A stretch of 64,000 bases of DNA, taken from RYN-230 sp963834515. Lineage in GTDB: Bacteria > Actinomycetota > Actinomycetes > Streptosporangiales > Streptosporangiaceae. Location of the stretch: NCBI GenBank assembly GCA_963834515.1, contig CAWICB010000004.1, forward strand, positions 262,129 through 326,128, given 5' to 3'. Under the pieces are notes generated by a model. That model did not search any database, was not told the origin of the DNA, and worked only from the letters and a program-made list of their open reading frames with translations. The first letter of the stretch is position 1. Each line of letters begins with the position of its first letter. A program made the position numbers and the translations under genes. This document shows, one piece after another, positions 25,411 to 33,999 of this stretch.

Positions 25411-25857
25411 GTGACTGATGAGGACACACGCCACTCAGTAAGCGTCGCCGGCGTCGTGATGGACGCGGACGGCCGTGCGCTCATCATTCAACGCCGAGAT
25501 AACGCTCATTGGGAACCGCCCGGCGGTGTGCTTGAGCGAAATGAGACCGTCATGGACGGCTTGCTGCGAGAGATCAAAGAAGAGACCGGGCTGGCCGTTG
25601 AACCAGTAGCGCTTACCGGCGTTTACAAGAACATGAGTCGAGGAATTATCGCGCTTGTGTTCAGGTGCCGGGCTATCGGTGGCAAGCTAACCGAAAACCC
25701 GGAAGTTGCTGGATTCCGGTGGGTCCGGGAGGCTGATGTGGGCTCGCTTATGTCAGAGGCGTATGCGGTTCGTGTTCTTGACGCATTCCAGCCACAGTCA
25801 GCACCGGCCGTCCGGGAGCACGACGGCGTTAATTTGCTCGTCCCAGCGGGGAGCTAA
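25411..25857 (+). CDS. Nudix hydrolase, Pif-like
   Basis: 148 aa, GTG start with GGGAG upstream. The Nudix box is GGVLERNETVMDGLLREIKE followed by ETGL, a full GX5EX7REUXEEXGU match. In pSAM2 the Nudix protein Pif gives immunity against incoming copies and is linked to KorSA. The divergent GntR gene supports that reading. Small-molecule substrate is unknown. Confidence 0.85.
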   Translation: MTDEDTRHSVSVAGVVMDADGRALIIQRRDNAHWEPPGGVLERNETVMDGLLREIKEETGLAVEPVALTGVYKNMSRGIIALVFRCRAIGGKLTENPEVAGFRWVREADVGSLMSEAYAVRVLDAFQPQSAPAVREHDGVNLLVPAGS

Positions 25858-26316
25858 AGGCACGCTCACTACCTTCGGCTCGGACCCTGAGTTACCTCCA
25901 GGACCGTCTCTTACGCCTGCGAAGCGACGTCCTCCGTGGGGTGATGCGCGGCAGTCGTCTGCCAACTGATGCGCGACAGTCCAACTCGCGGATCGCGGCT
26001 ATTTATGTCTTCCCTGACCGCCTGGGGCTGGCGCAGTCTCGGGTGAGGTGCCCTGGCCGGACGCTCTCTTTGCGGCATGTGCGGACATTCATCCCGAGGC
26101 CGATGCTGCATAGACATACAGCCGGGCCGCTCGTGCGTTGGGCTATGACCGGGTCGCCAGCGACGCGAGGCCCACTGGATAACCGCGCACCGACCCGCCG
26201 TTCGGTGCGGCGACGTTGCTGGCCAGTGTGCCGCTTGGAATGCACTGAACTGGTCACTCTGCGCGGTGCGCGTGAGTGCTTTCCCGAGGTTGGCTCGCGG
26301 GTGCATGACGCCATCC
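25858..26316. other. intergenic stretch, no gene recognised
   Basis: About 460 bases after the Nudix gene. Open frames on both strands have atypical codon use and no motifs. The region ends at the operator of the SRPBCC-ArsR operon. Confidence 0.35.
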
Positions 26317-26372
26317 TGCAACTAGTAGTTGCACATTCCTGGCTTGACATGCTACCTTCGGTTGCAGATAGA
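26317..26372 (+). promoter_or_regulatory. promoter and operator of the SRPBCC-ArsR operon
   Basis: TGCAACTAGTAGTTGCA (26317-26333) is a perfect 8-1-8 palindrome. It is followed by TTGACA (26344-26349), a 17-base spacer and GATAGA (26367-26372), a good -35/-10 pair. The ArsR-family protein encoded in the operon is the likely binder of the palindrome. Binding is inferred. Confidence 0.65.
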
Positions 26373-26410
26373 AGCGGAGCTGGGTGGCTCAGACAGGGAG
26401 GCGAATCGTG

Positions 26411-26857
26411 ATGCCAGGCCTGGTGATCGAGCGGGAGGTTGTGATCGAGGCGCCGGCGGAAGTGGTGTGGCGCATCATCACCGAGCCGGACCAGATCAGC
26501 CAGTGGTTCGCCGACCGGGTGGACCTGGTGGTCGAACCCGGCGCCCATGGCTACATGCAATTTGGGGACCAGGGCGGCCCTGTCGTCGTGGAAACCGTTG
26601 ACCCGCCGAGGCGCTTCTCCTTCCGGTGGAACTACCCCGCCGGGGAGGAGCCGCTGACTGGCAACTCGATGCTGGTGGAATTCACGCTGACACCTGAAGG
26701 CGCAGAGCGGACCCGCCTGCGGGTGACTGAAAGTGGCCACGAGCTGCGTGGCTGGCCCGACGGGGAAAAGCAGCGCTACGCCGATGAGCACCGGGAAGGC
26801 TGGGCCGAGTACCTGGACCGCCTCGCCAGCGTGCTCGCGGATCGCAGGCCGGGATGA
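26411..26857 (+). CDS. SRPBCC (AHSA1-like) domain protein
   Basis: About 148 aa. GGGAGG lies 6 bases before GTG 26408 and 9 before ATG 26411; either may be used. The sequence IEREVVIEAPAEVVWRIITE, then RFSFRWNY and a C-terminal helix (EGWAEYLDRLASVLADR) is the START-like SRPBCC/AHSA1 fold. It overlaps the ArsR gene by four bases, a very common actinobacterial pairing. The ligand is not known. Confidence 0.88.
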   Translation: MPGLVIEREVVIEAPAEVVWRIITEPDQISQWFADRVDLVVEPGAHGYMQFGDQGGPVVVETVDPPRRFSFRWNYPAGEEPLTGNSMLVEFTLTPEGAERTRLRVTESGHELRGWPDGEKQRYADEHREGWAEYLDRLASVLADRRPG

Positions 26858-27201
26858 CCACACCGGCCGATGACGAGCTGTGGTCGGCCATCGCCGACCC
26901 GTCTCGCCGCCGGGTCCTCGACCTGGTAGTCAGCAATAGTGACGTCAGCGCCAGCTGGCTGGCGGGCCGGGTGCCGTTCTCCCGCCAGGCCGTTGCCAAG
27001 CACCTAGTGGTGCTGGAACGGGCCGGACTGGTCAGCCGGCGCAAGCGGGGCCGGGAGGTTGTCTACCAGGTCCAGGCGGACCGGCTCGACAAAGCCACCC
27101 GGGCCATGGCTGAGCTTGCCGCCCAGTGGGACCAGCGCTTGGCCGCGATCAAACGGCTCGCTGAAGCAGCGCACACTACGCCTGCGGCACCGAGTTGCTG
27201 A
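26854..27201 (+). CDS. ArsR-family transcriptional regulator
   Basis: 115 aa. The winged helix reads DELWSAIADPSRRRVLDLVV, FSRQAVAKHLVVLERAGLVS and KRGREVVYQV. No metal-binding Cys pair of the ArsR/SmtB type is present in the usual helix, so it may respond to a small molecule or to its SRPBCC partner. It probably represses its own operon through the palindrome at 26317. Confidence 0.9.
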   Translation: MTTPADDELWSAIADPSRRRVLDLVVSNSDVSASWLAGRVPFSRQAVAKHLVVLERAGLVSRRKRGREVVYQVQADRLDKATRAMAELAAQWDQRLAAIKRLAEAAHTTPAAPSC

Positions 27202-27249
27202 GGGGCTAGACGAATACCACAACCCGTGACACGTATGTCGGAGGACATC

Positions 27250-27705
27250 ATGGCGGACGAGGCTTCGGGCGAAGCCCGCGAATACAACACCGAGATAATC
27301 AACGAGTTCCGGGCGAACCATGGACGCGTCGGCGGTATGTGGACCGGCACCACGCTGATCCTCATCCACCACATCGGCGCCAGATCCGGAATCGAGCGGA
27401 TCACCCCGGTGGCCTGCTCCCCCCAGGGAGAGGGCCGGTACGCGATCTGGGCCGCCAACGGCGGAGCGCCCACCCACCCGGACTGGTACTACAACCTCAA
27501 GGCCAACCCCAGGATCACCGCCGAGGTTAGCGACCAGACCTTCACGGTCCTGGCCCAGGAGCTAGACGACACCGCCCGCACCGAACTGTGGCCGAAGCTG
27601 GTCGCACAGTGGCCCAAACCGGTCGCGGGGTCCCCTGACCTCGGCGCAGCCCAGGCCAGAACCAGCCGGCAGTTCCCGCTGTTCATGCTGACCCGCCAGG
27701 ACTGA
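27250..27705 (+). CDS. deazaflavin (F420)-dependent nitroreductase-family protein, Ddn-like
   Basis: About 151 aa from ATG 27250, chosen because GGAGGA lies 6 bases upstream; a GTG further upstream is also open. It reads GRVGGMWTGTTLILIHHIGA, SGIERITPVA, then GGAPTHPDWYYNLKANPR, the DUF385/Ddn signature with the HPDWYYNL motif. Such split-barrel proteins reduce quinones or nitro compounds with F420H2. It follows the ArsR gene closely and is probably cargo of the element. Confidence 0.88.
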   Translation: MADEASGEAREYNTEIINEFRANHGRVGGMWTGTTLILIHHIGARSGIERITPVACSPQGEGRYAIWAANGGAPTHPDWYYNLKANPRITAEVSDQTFTVLAQELDDTARTELWPKLVAQWPKPVAGSPDLGAAQARTSRQFPLFMLTRQD

Positions 27706-27777
27706 ACCGCAACGAAGGTCTCCCGCAAGGACTGGCACCACACTCAACCTGGCAACCCGGCGATCGGAGGCAGGGCA

Positions 27778-28299
27778 ATGAACGCTCCCACCGACAAGAT
27801 GACGAGCTTCACCTACACGACCTATATCCACGCCACGCCCGAGCAGGTCTGGCGAGGCCTCACCGACCCCGCCTTCACGAAGTGCTACTGGCGGCACCGC
27901 ACGGCCGGACCGAAGACCTTCCGTTCTGACTGGCGGAAAGGTTCAACCTGGGACTTGGAACACAACGATGCCGGGCTCGTCGTGAGCGACCCCGAACAGG
28001 TGATCCTTGAGTCCGATCCCTACCGCCGGCTTTCCTACACCTGGCACTCCTTTACGCCCCAGTGGGCCACCGAGGTCGGAATGGATGAAGCAACCGCCGA
28101 TACCTGGCGGGCCGAGCCCCGCTCGAACGTCACCTTCGACATGGAGGACATCGGGAAGGGCGTCACAAAACTGACTGTCGCCCACGACGGATTCTCGCCC
28201 AGCAGCAGCGTCCTCCAGGCCATCTCGCAAGGCTGGCCCGCCGTACTGTCGAGCCTGAAGACCCTCCTGGAAACCGGCACGGCCCTGCCTGCCACCTAG
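27778..28299 (+). CDS. SRPBCC (AHSA1-like) domain protein, second copy
   Basis: 173 aa, ATG with GGAGG upstream. It begins TSFTYTTYIHATPEQVWRGL followed by TDPAFTKCYW and ends with the long C-terminal helix (GWPAVLSSLKTLLETG). It is only distantly related to the first SRPBCC protein of the cluster. Together with the ArsR and Ddn-like genes it makes a compact cargo operon. Confidence 0.87.
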   Translation: MNAPTDKMTSFTYTTYIHATPEQVWRGLTDPAFTKCYWRHRTAGPKTFRSDWRKGSTWDLEHNDAGLVVSDPEQVILESDPYRRLSYTWHSFTPQWATEVGMDEATADTWRAEPRSNVTFDMEDIGKGVTKLTVAHDGFSPSSSVLQAISQGWPAVLSSLKTLLETGTALPAT

Positions 28300-28600
28300 G
28301 CTGCCCCCGCGAGCGCGGTGCCATCGCAGTCCGGTCCGGGCACGAACAGGCCAGCGCGCCAGAACGGCTAATTTGCGCGTTCGCCGATACTTCCATCCGC
28401 GTTTCCATGGAAGCGCCGAATCGGCGTTAGGCGTGGCCTGAGCCAGGGACGCGTCTGAAGCTCCGAGACCGCGTTGATCGCTGACGCAGTGCATGAATAT
28501 GCGTACCCTGGCAAAGCCATCCGGCGGAGCAACGCACTACTTTCGGCATTCTCTGAACTTGGACAAATTGGGTGTGAGTAGTCAAACCGGACTTGGCTGT
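28300..28600. other. intergenic stretch, no gene recognised
   Basis: About 300 bases, convergent junction between the cargo operon and the recombinase module. Part is AT-richer (near 28490-28590). An imperfect inverted repeat near 28405-28425 is weak. The left end of the recombinase module, if it is itself mobile, should lie here. Confidence 0.35.
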
Positions 28601-30238
28601 TCAGGATGTGCGGGGAGCGGCGGGCATGCCGGGGTCGGCGGTGCGGTGGGAGCGGCGGTCGATCTGGGCGAGCTTGTCCTCGGCGCCGGCCAGGCTGACT
28701 TTGAGGCCCTCGACCTCGCCGAGCCAGCCTTCGCGTTCGGCCTCGGCGATGCGGGCGAGGAGGTTGTCACGGATCTCGGAGATGCGGGGCCGCTGGGCGG
28801 GGTCTGGCCAGTGCATCGGGCATCGCAGGCAGCTGTGCTCGTGGACGCAGGGGGTGGCGAATGCTCTCCCGCAGGTGCCGGTGGCGACTTTGCGGCGTTC
28901 GAAGTGGCCGAGGAATTCCTGCCATTCGGCGTCGGTGGGGGTGCGGTATTCCTCGGTGGGGCGCAGCGTGCGGCGGCGGGCCAGGAAGGCCAGGTGGGCC
29001 TGGATGGCTTCGTCGGGGTAGGCGGCTTTGTAGCCGAGGGTGACGTTGATGTCGCGGTGCCCGGCGATCACCTGGGCGATGTGCGGCGGGAGCCCGCTCA
29101 TGATCGCGTCGGTGAGGAACATCCTGCGGAAGTCATGCAAGGTGTAGTGGAGCGGGGCGCCGTCAGGGGTGGTCAGCCCGGTCCGGGCGAGCGCGGCGGC
29201 GAGCATCCTGCGGATGGTGGCGGTGGGGATGGCGCGGTTCTCGGCGCCGGTCCGGCGCTGGAACAGCACCGGGGCCGGGGGCAGCCAGGTGCGTTCGTGG
29301 TCGTCGTAGGCCGCGACCAGGGGGACGGTGCGGCCGGTGCCGCGGATGCGTTTGATGATCGTGGCGAGCACGTCAGCGAGTTCGGGGCTGACGACCAGCA
29401 GCCGTTCGGCGTCGGTCTTGGATGGGGCGATCTGCAGCAGCGGCACCAGCTCGCCGGTGGAGGGCAGCCGGTATTGCACGAGGCTGTGGTGGCTGAGCTG
29501 GACCAGTTCCTCGGCGCGCACTCCGGTGGCGCGCAGCACTTCGATGGCCGCCCAGGCCCAGAACGCGCGGTCTTCTTCGGTGGTGAGGTTGCGCCGTTGG
29601 CCGGTGGCCAGGTCTTCGGCCCAGATGCTGGCGGAGGCGCTGCTGGTGGTCCGGGCGAGGGTCTGCCCGACGGCGGTGATGATGTCACCGGGGCGGGCGC
29701 TGCGGGCGGCGTGCAGCAGCGTGGCCGCGCCGGCGTGCTGCTGGGCGGCGCAACGGATCAGCACCGGCAGGACCGGGAGCCGTTCACGGGTCCGGGCGTC
29801 CATCCGGGATTTGCGGTGCCTCTGGACTTTGCCCTGGACGGTGTCGGCGGGGCCGACGGGGCAGGGCGCTGCCCAGCGTGCGCACCGGCTGGGGTCCTCA
29901 ACGGCCCACTGGGCCAGATCGAGGTAGAAGGCACGGACCGGGGTCAGGAACTCGCGGTGGCAGATCCGCTCTGTCTGGGTCACGGTCTTGGTGCCGTCGT
30001 CCATGGTGACGGTCTTCGGTTTGGTCCGCATCCGCCGCTTCCACGCGTCGGCGACCTCGGCGCTCAGGTGCAGGCTGTCGATGCCGGGGTGGTGGGCTTC
30101 CAGGTCGGCCCAGAACATGCCCAGCCGGCGGGCCAGCTGTTCCAGGCTGGCGTAATCCAGGGCGGGCTGGCGTTCTTTGAGGTAGTTGACGAGCAGGTCG
30201 CGGATCGGGCGGCAGGCCAGGCGGTGCCGGTCGATCAT
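28601..30238 (-). CDS. tyrosine recombinase of a three-gene module, third gene
   Basis: 545 aa. The catalytic domain has Arg in RATGVRAEELVQLSHHSL, HDFRR as HxxR, AGH, and Tyr in NVTLGYKAAYP. The long C-terminal part contains CGRAFATPCVHEHSCLRC, a Cys/His cluster, and a final coiled coil. It starts ATG 30238 within the stop of the preceding gene (ATGA). Actinobacteria carry many such large recombinases in tandem groups. Intact. Confidence 0.85.
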   Translation of the reverse strand: MIDRHRLACRPIRDLLVNYLKERQPALDYASLEQLARRLGMFWADLEAHHPGIDSLHLSAEVADAWKRRMRTKPKTVTMDDGTKTVTQTERICHREFLTPVRAFYLDLAQWAVEDPSRCARWAAPCPVGPADTVQGKVQRHRKSRMDARTRERLPVLPVLIRCAAQQHAGAATLLHAARSARPGDIITAVGQTLARTTSSASASIWAEDLATGQRRNLTTEEDRAFWAWAAIEVLRATGVRAEELVQLSHHSLVQYRLPSTGELVPLLQIAPSKTDAERLLVVSPELADVLATIIKRIRGTGRTVPLVAAYDDHERTWLPPAPVLFQRRTGAENRAIPTATIRRMLAAALARTGLTTPDGAPLHYTLHDFRRMFLTDAIMSGLPPHIAQVIAGHRDINVTLGYKAAYPDEAIQAHLAFLARRRTLRPTEEYRTPTDAEWQEFLGHFERRKVATGTCGRAFATPCVHEHSCLRCPMHWPDPAQRPRISEIRDNLLARIAEAEREGWLGEVEGLKVSLAGAEDKLAQIDRRSHRTADPGMPAAPRTS

Positions 30239-30999
30239 CTCCTCGGGGGTGCGCTGGCCGGCGGTGCGCAGTTCCCGCAGCCGCGCCGGCGCGCTGGGCC
30301 GAAGATCCCCAGCTGGCGCAGCAGCCGGTAACTGTCCGCGGCCCCGGGCCGGGCCGTGCCCAGCACCTCAGCCTCAGTGTCCAGCAGCTCCAGGAGATCG
30401 CCGAGCTGGATGCCGGCGAGCATGCCGCCCTTGGCGGCCAGGATCACCGCGGCGCGGCGCAGCGTGTGCGTGCGGGCGGTTTTCGCCGCCTGGCCGCCGG
30501 CTTGGCCGCACAGGCCTGCGAGCTGATCGAAGCCCTGCGGATCGCGGAATGCGGCCATGGCCTTGGCCAGGTCCGCGTCATACCCGGCGGTCAGCAGCCA
30601 GGCCAGCGAGGGGCGCACGATGCCACCGCAGACCGCTGTGGTCAGCGCCCAGGGCACCAGCCTGGCCCCCCCGCCGCGGCGGCTCAGCCACTGGCCGGCC
30701 AGCCTCAGCCACCCCGCGCCCGCGGCATCAGCGCCGCTGGCCAGCCAGCGCTGCTGCCAGCTGCCGCCGTCCTGGGCCTCCAGCCAGTCCAGCAGACCCT
30801 CAAGACCGCCCGGGCTGCGCCCGGATCTAGCATCGCCGGCCACCATCGTGGCCAGCTGGGCCAGGACCTGCCCGCGGGCCTGCAGGGTGGCCGGCCAGTC
30901 CTGCTGCGCGGGCCGTGGCAGGAACCGCCTGCGCGCTGCCCGGTAACCCGCCAGCCATACTGACGTGGCCGCCCGCGGCGGCCCAGTTTCCACCCTCAC
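30235..30999 (-). CDS. middle protein of the recombinase module, unknown function
   Basis: 254 aa from GTG 30999, which overlaps the previous stop (GTGA). The protein is helical and basic (AGYRAARRRFLPRP, TLRRAAVILAAKGGMLAGIQ) and has no recombinase catalytic residues. In related loci I recall this segment preceding the large recombinase, so it may be a DNA-binding partner or a split N-terminal half of it. The longer open frame to 31419 is a shadow of the upstream recombinase. Confidence 0.6.
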   Translation of the reverse strand: MRVETGPPRAATSVWLAGYRAARRRFLPRPAQQDWPATLQARGQVLAQLATMVAGDARSGRSPGGLEGLLDWLEAQDGGSWQQRWLASGADAAGAGWLRLAGQWLSRRGGGARLVPWALTTAVCGGIVRPSLAWLLTAGYDADLAKAMAAFRDPQGFDQLAGLCGQAGGQAAKTARTHTLRRAAVILAAKGGMLAGIQLGDLLELLDTEAEVLGTARPGAADSYRLLRQLGIFGPARRRGCGNCAPPASAPPRR

Positions 31000-32225
31000 C
31001 GCGCCTGCCTCCCGAACAGCACGTCCAGTGTCCCGGGCCGGTAACCAGGCGCCGGGGCGGGCCGGGCCCGCTGCCGGGCCTGGCGGACCTGCTCGCTGTG
31101 ATGGGCGAGCACCCGGCGGATCACTTCCTCCTGGCGGGGCGTCAGATACAGCTGTGTGGTGGTCAGCAGCGCGTGGCCGAGGACGAACTGGACGTCGGTG
31201 AGCGGCAGCGCCGGGTCGGCGGCCATCCGGTAGGCCGCGGTATGCCGTAGTGAGTGCAGCGTGGCGCCGGTGCCGGCGACCGCGCCGGCCCGCTCGAACA
31301 TGCGGTGCACCGCGTGATAGCCCAGCGGCCGGAACGGCTGCCGCAGCGTCCACCACAACGGCAGCCCCCTGCCTGGGGGCAGCACGCCCTCGGTCTCCAC
31401 CTGATACAGCCGCAGCCACACGAACGCGTCCGCCGAGGCGGGCAGTTGCTGCAGCGCCCGGGTCCCCTTACGGACTACGGTGATCAGCTGCCGTCCTGGA
31501 TCTGTCCCGCCCCGGGTCGCTGACAGCAACTCGCTCGCCCGCGCCCCGGTGGACACATAAAACGCCACCAGCGCCCGGTCCCGGTGCGACCCCAGCGCCG
31601 CGAAGATCGCGTTGAACTCCTCATCCGGGACGTTGCGCGGGATCCGGGACGGCACCACCGGCCGGTACAAACCGCTGCGTTCACGCCGGTAGGGCTCCAT
31701 CGGGTTGTGGTGGGCATGAGCCCGCCCGCCCCGCCGCGACCGGTCCAGCGGGAACGGATTCACCAGCGGCCCCGTGCCCGCCTCCACGTGGAAGTCATAA
31801 AAGCTGCGCAGCACCGTTTCGCAATGCGCACGCACCGACGGCGCATACGCCTGGCCCGACGCGACACCAGGCACCTCCGGTCCGGCCCGCCGTTCCCGCC
31901 AATGTGGGCGGACCGGCTTGCCAGCCACCACCAGCCACCGGCAGAACTCCCGGGCCTCGGCCCGGGTCGCCTGCTCCCAGGCCACCCCGGCCGCCCACAC
32001 GAACCGGAACCAGCGCAGCAGATCCAGGCCATAGGACCGGATCGTCGCCTCCGACCGGCCCGCCGCCTGCAAATGGCAGAAATAGGCCCGGGCCGCTTCC
32101 ACCGTCATGCCGCGGCTATCCAGCAGCCGGTACGGCTCCCACGTATCCCCGGTAGCTATCAGCCGGCCCGCCAACGGCACCACCAAGCCAGCCGCATCCA
32201 CGGCCGGCTTCCCCCGATCGACCAT
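30996..32225 (-). CDS. tyrosine recombinase of a three-gene module, first gene
   Basis: 409 aa, ATG. A SAM-like N-terminal core-binding domain (EAARAYFCHLQAAGRSEATI) precedes the catalytic domain: Arg in STGARASELLS, HSLRH as HxxR, LGH, and Tyr in TTTQLYLTPRQ. Overlaps of four bases link it to the two genes that follow, so all three are probably made together. The layout recalls Tn554-type or recombinase-in-trio modules. Confidence 0.85.
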   Translation of the reverse strand: MVDRGKPAVDAAGLVVPLAGRLIATGDTWEPYRLLDSRGMTVEAARAYFCHLQAAGRSEATIRSYGLDLLRWFRFVWAAGVAWEQATRAEAREFCRWLVVAGKPVRPHWRERRAGPEVPGVASGQAYAPSVRAHCETVLRSFYDFHVEAGTGPLVNPFPLDRSRRGGRAHAHHNPMEPYRRERSGLYRPVVPSRIPRNVPDEEFNAIFAALGSHRDRALVAFYVSTGARASELLSATRGGTDPGRQLITVVRKGTRALQQLPASADAFVWLRLYQVETEGVLPPGRGLPLWWTLRQPFRPLGYHAVHRMFERAGAVAGTGATLHSLRHTAAYRMAADPALPLTDVQFVLGHALLTTTQLYLTPRQEEVIRRVLAHHSEQVRQARQRARPAPAPGYRPGTLDVLFGRQAR

Positions 32226-32396
32226 GACCGGCGACCCTACCCACCAACCCCGCTACACACCACCTGAACTGCGAAAACACCTGCCGTAGTTCAGTCAACA
32301 GGCAGATCAGCGCGTTGCCGCCCGTCATGCGATTGGCAGGCTTCTGGACCTGTCGCACATCAACGGCTAGACATGTGTCGCGCATCAGTTATCGGA

Positions 32397-33815
32397 TCAC
32401 ACCACCTGCGAAGCGAAGTCAGCGAGAAGTCTCAGTGCTGTTTCGTGGTCCAGCCCAGCGAGCGGCCCAAGCGTGTCCGCCAAGTAACCGAGGTCATTGG
32501 TGGGGAGTGCCTGACGGTACAGGTCGCGGAGCCTTTCCTTTTTGCGTAGGCCGTCGAGCTGTGACGGAATGACCGCAGCGGCGAGCTGGTCAGCGGGCCG
32601 AGTGAACTGCGCGTAGAACCTGAGCGTGGTGGAGCCTTCGGCGTGGCCGAGGCGCCCGGCAACGGTGTTCAAGTCCGTGCCCGCCGTGAGGAGCTGGGTA
32701 GCGGAGTAGTGCCGCAGCTCCTTCAGCGAGCTGGTGATACCGACCCGGCGGGCGTACCGACGGTACCGGTGAGTCATGGTGTCGGGGTTCCACGGTGCCC
32801 GGCCCGCGGGGTCGGGAGAGAATGCGTAAGCGTCTTGCGGGACAATCACGCCGTTGCTGGCCGCTTCGGCGCGGCGGCGCTGGAACCGTTCGCGGAACAG
32901 CTCGCAAGTGAGCAGGTCCAGTGATAGCAGACGCCCGTCGCCGGCCTTGGGTGGTTTCTCGATGCGGGTGCCCTGCTTGACGATGTAGTTGGCGGAGACC
33001 CGTACCTGCTGGTGGGTGAAGTCGAACCGGTTTTCCCGCAGGGCGGTGACTTCGCCGCGGCGGGCGCCGGTGGTGAACGCGGTCCACAGGTAGAGGCCGA
33101 ACTCCTCGTCTTCGGCCCAGACGAGGTTGAGGAGCCGGGCGGCCTGTTCCGGGTTGGGTCGGTCTGGCTCGCGCTTGCGAGGGTGCGGCGGCCGGGCGTT
33201 CTTGGCCACGTTCCGATCCGTCCACTCGTACCGGACCGCCAGGTCCAGGGCTGCGGAGATGATCGAGTGAATCCGCAGGATCGTCGCCGGGCTCATCGGC
33301 CTGCACACATGGAGAGGGCACCGGCTGTCGCACGAGTGGGGCCGGTTGGTGCGATGGTCCCGGAGGGGCCCGCACCGCTGGTCGCAAGCGTGCGGACCAG
33401 CGGTGCGGTGTTCGGTCTTCGGGAGCCTGCCGCAAAGTCGTGAGCACTTCTTCAGCGCCGTGTACAGGCTGTCGAGGGAGTCGGCGCCGAGCTTGCGTAC
33501 CTTCACGTCCCCGAGCACCGGCCCGATGGTGCGGCGGATGTAGCCCTGATGTGCCTCTTTGGTCAACAGCTCCAAGTCGGTGACTTCCAGGTACTTGTCG
33601 AGGGCCTGGCTCAGCGTCGCGGCCCGATTGGGGAACCGGCCACCGTCGGCCTCATTCAGCAGGCGCCCGAGCGTCCCGGCGGCGGCCGCTTCGTCCGGGC
33701 AGGTCTCCCGCAGGCGCCGCGGCCGGCCGGTGACTGGGTCGGTTCCGGCGTAGACGTGCACGCGGAACGAGCCGCTCGGCAGCTGCTCGATGTGGCCGCG
33801 GACGGTGTTGGCCAT
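32397..33815 (-). CDS. int: tyrosine integrase of the tRNA-Thr element
   Basis: 472 aa. An N-terminal arm-binding domain (MANTVRGHIEQLPSGSFRVH) and core-binding domain precede the catalytic set: Arg in TGARRGEVTAL, LRHYSA as HxxR, LGHAE, and Tyr in TTLRFYAQF. A Cys/His-rich insert lies at about residues 128-175 (CSRLCG, HACDQRC, HSCDSRC, HVC), resembling a zinc-binding patch. It sits 90 bases from the 3' end of tRNA-Thr and points away from it, as is usual for tRNA-targeting integrases. Confidence 0.93.
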   Translation of the reverse strand: MANTVRGHIEQLPSGSFRVHVYAGTDPVTGRPRRLRETCPDEAAAAGTLGRLLNEADGGRFPNRAATLSQALDKYLEVTDLELLTKEAHQGYIRRTIGPVLGDVKVRKLGADSLDSLYTALKKCSRLCGRLPKTEHRTAGPHACDQRCGPLRDHRTNRPHSCDSRCPLHVCRPMSPATILRIHSIISAALDLAVRYEWTDRNVAKNARPPHPRKREPDRPNPEQAARLLNLVWAEDEEFGLYLWTAFTTGARRGEVTALRENRFDFTHQQVRVSANYIVKQGTRIEKPPKAGDGRLLSLDLLTCELFRERFQRRRAEAASNGVIVPQDAYAFSPDPAGRAPWNPDTMTHRYRRYARRVGITSSLKELRHYSATQLLTAGTDLNTVAGRLGHAEGSTTLRFYAQFTRPADQLAAAVIPSQLDGLRKKERLRDLYRQALPTNDLGYLADTLGPLAGLDHETALRLLADFASQVV

Positions 33816-33904
33816 GGCGGAACGATAACCCGAACCACAGTCATTCGTTCCACGACCCGTTCCACGACGTCGAACGGCTCGTTCGAAATTCTTCTCTGAG
33901 CTGG

Positions 33905-33978
33905 AGCCGCCTATCGGAATCGAACCGATGACCTACGCATTACGAGTGCGTCGCTCTGACCGACTGAGCTAAGGCGGC
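33905..33978 (-). tRNA. tRNA-Thr (CGT)
   Basis: A 74-nt cloverleaf on the minus strand. The acceptor GCCGCCT pairs with AGGCGGC, the anticodon stem-loop ACGCA-CTCGTAA-TGCGT gives anticodon CGT, and the T-arm is ATCGG-TTCGATT-CCGAT. The discriminator base is T and CCA is encoded (33902-33904). Its 3' half is the likely attachment site for the neighbouring integrase. Confidence 0.97.
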
Positions 33979-33999
33979 GGGCTACCCTCACGGGCGGCC

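Noticed and set aside
28493..30331. 612-codon plus-strand open frame
   Set aside because: Shadow of the large tyrosine recombinase; Gly/Val-rich low-complexity sequence without motifs.
33905..33978. Second attachment site matching the tRNA-Thr 3' end
   Set aside because: I looked for sequence like CGGAATCGAACCGATG elsewhere in the window and found no convincing copy.
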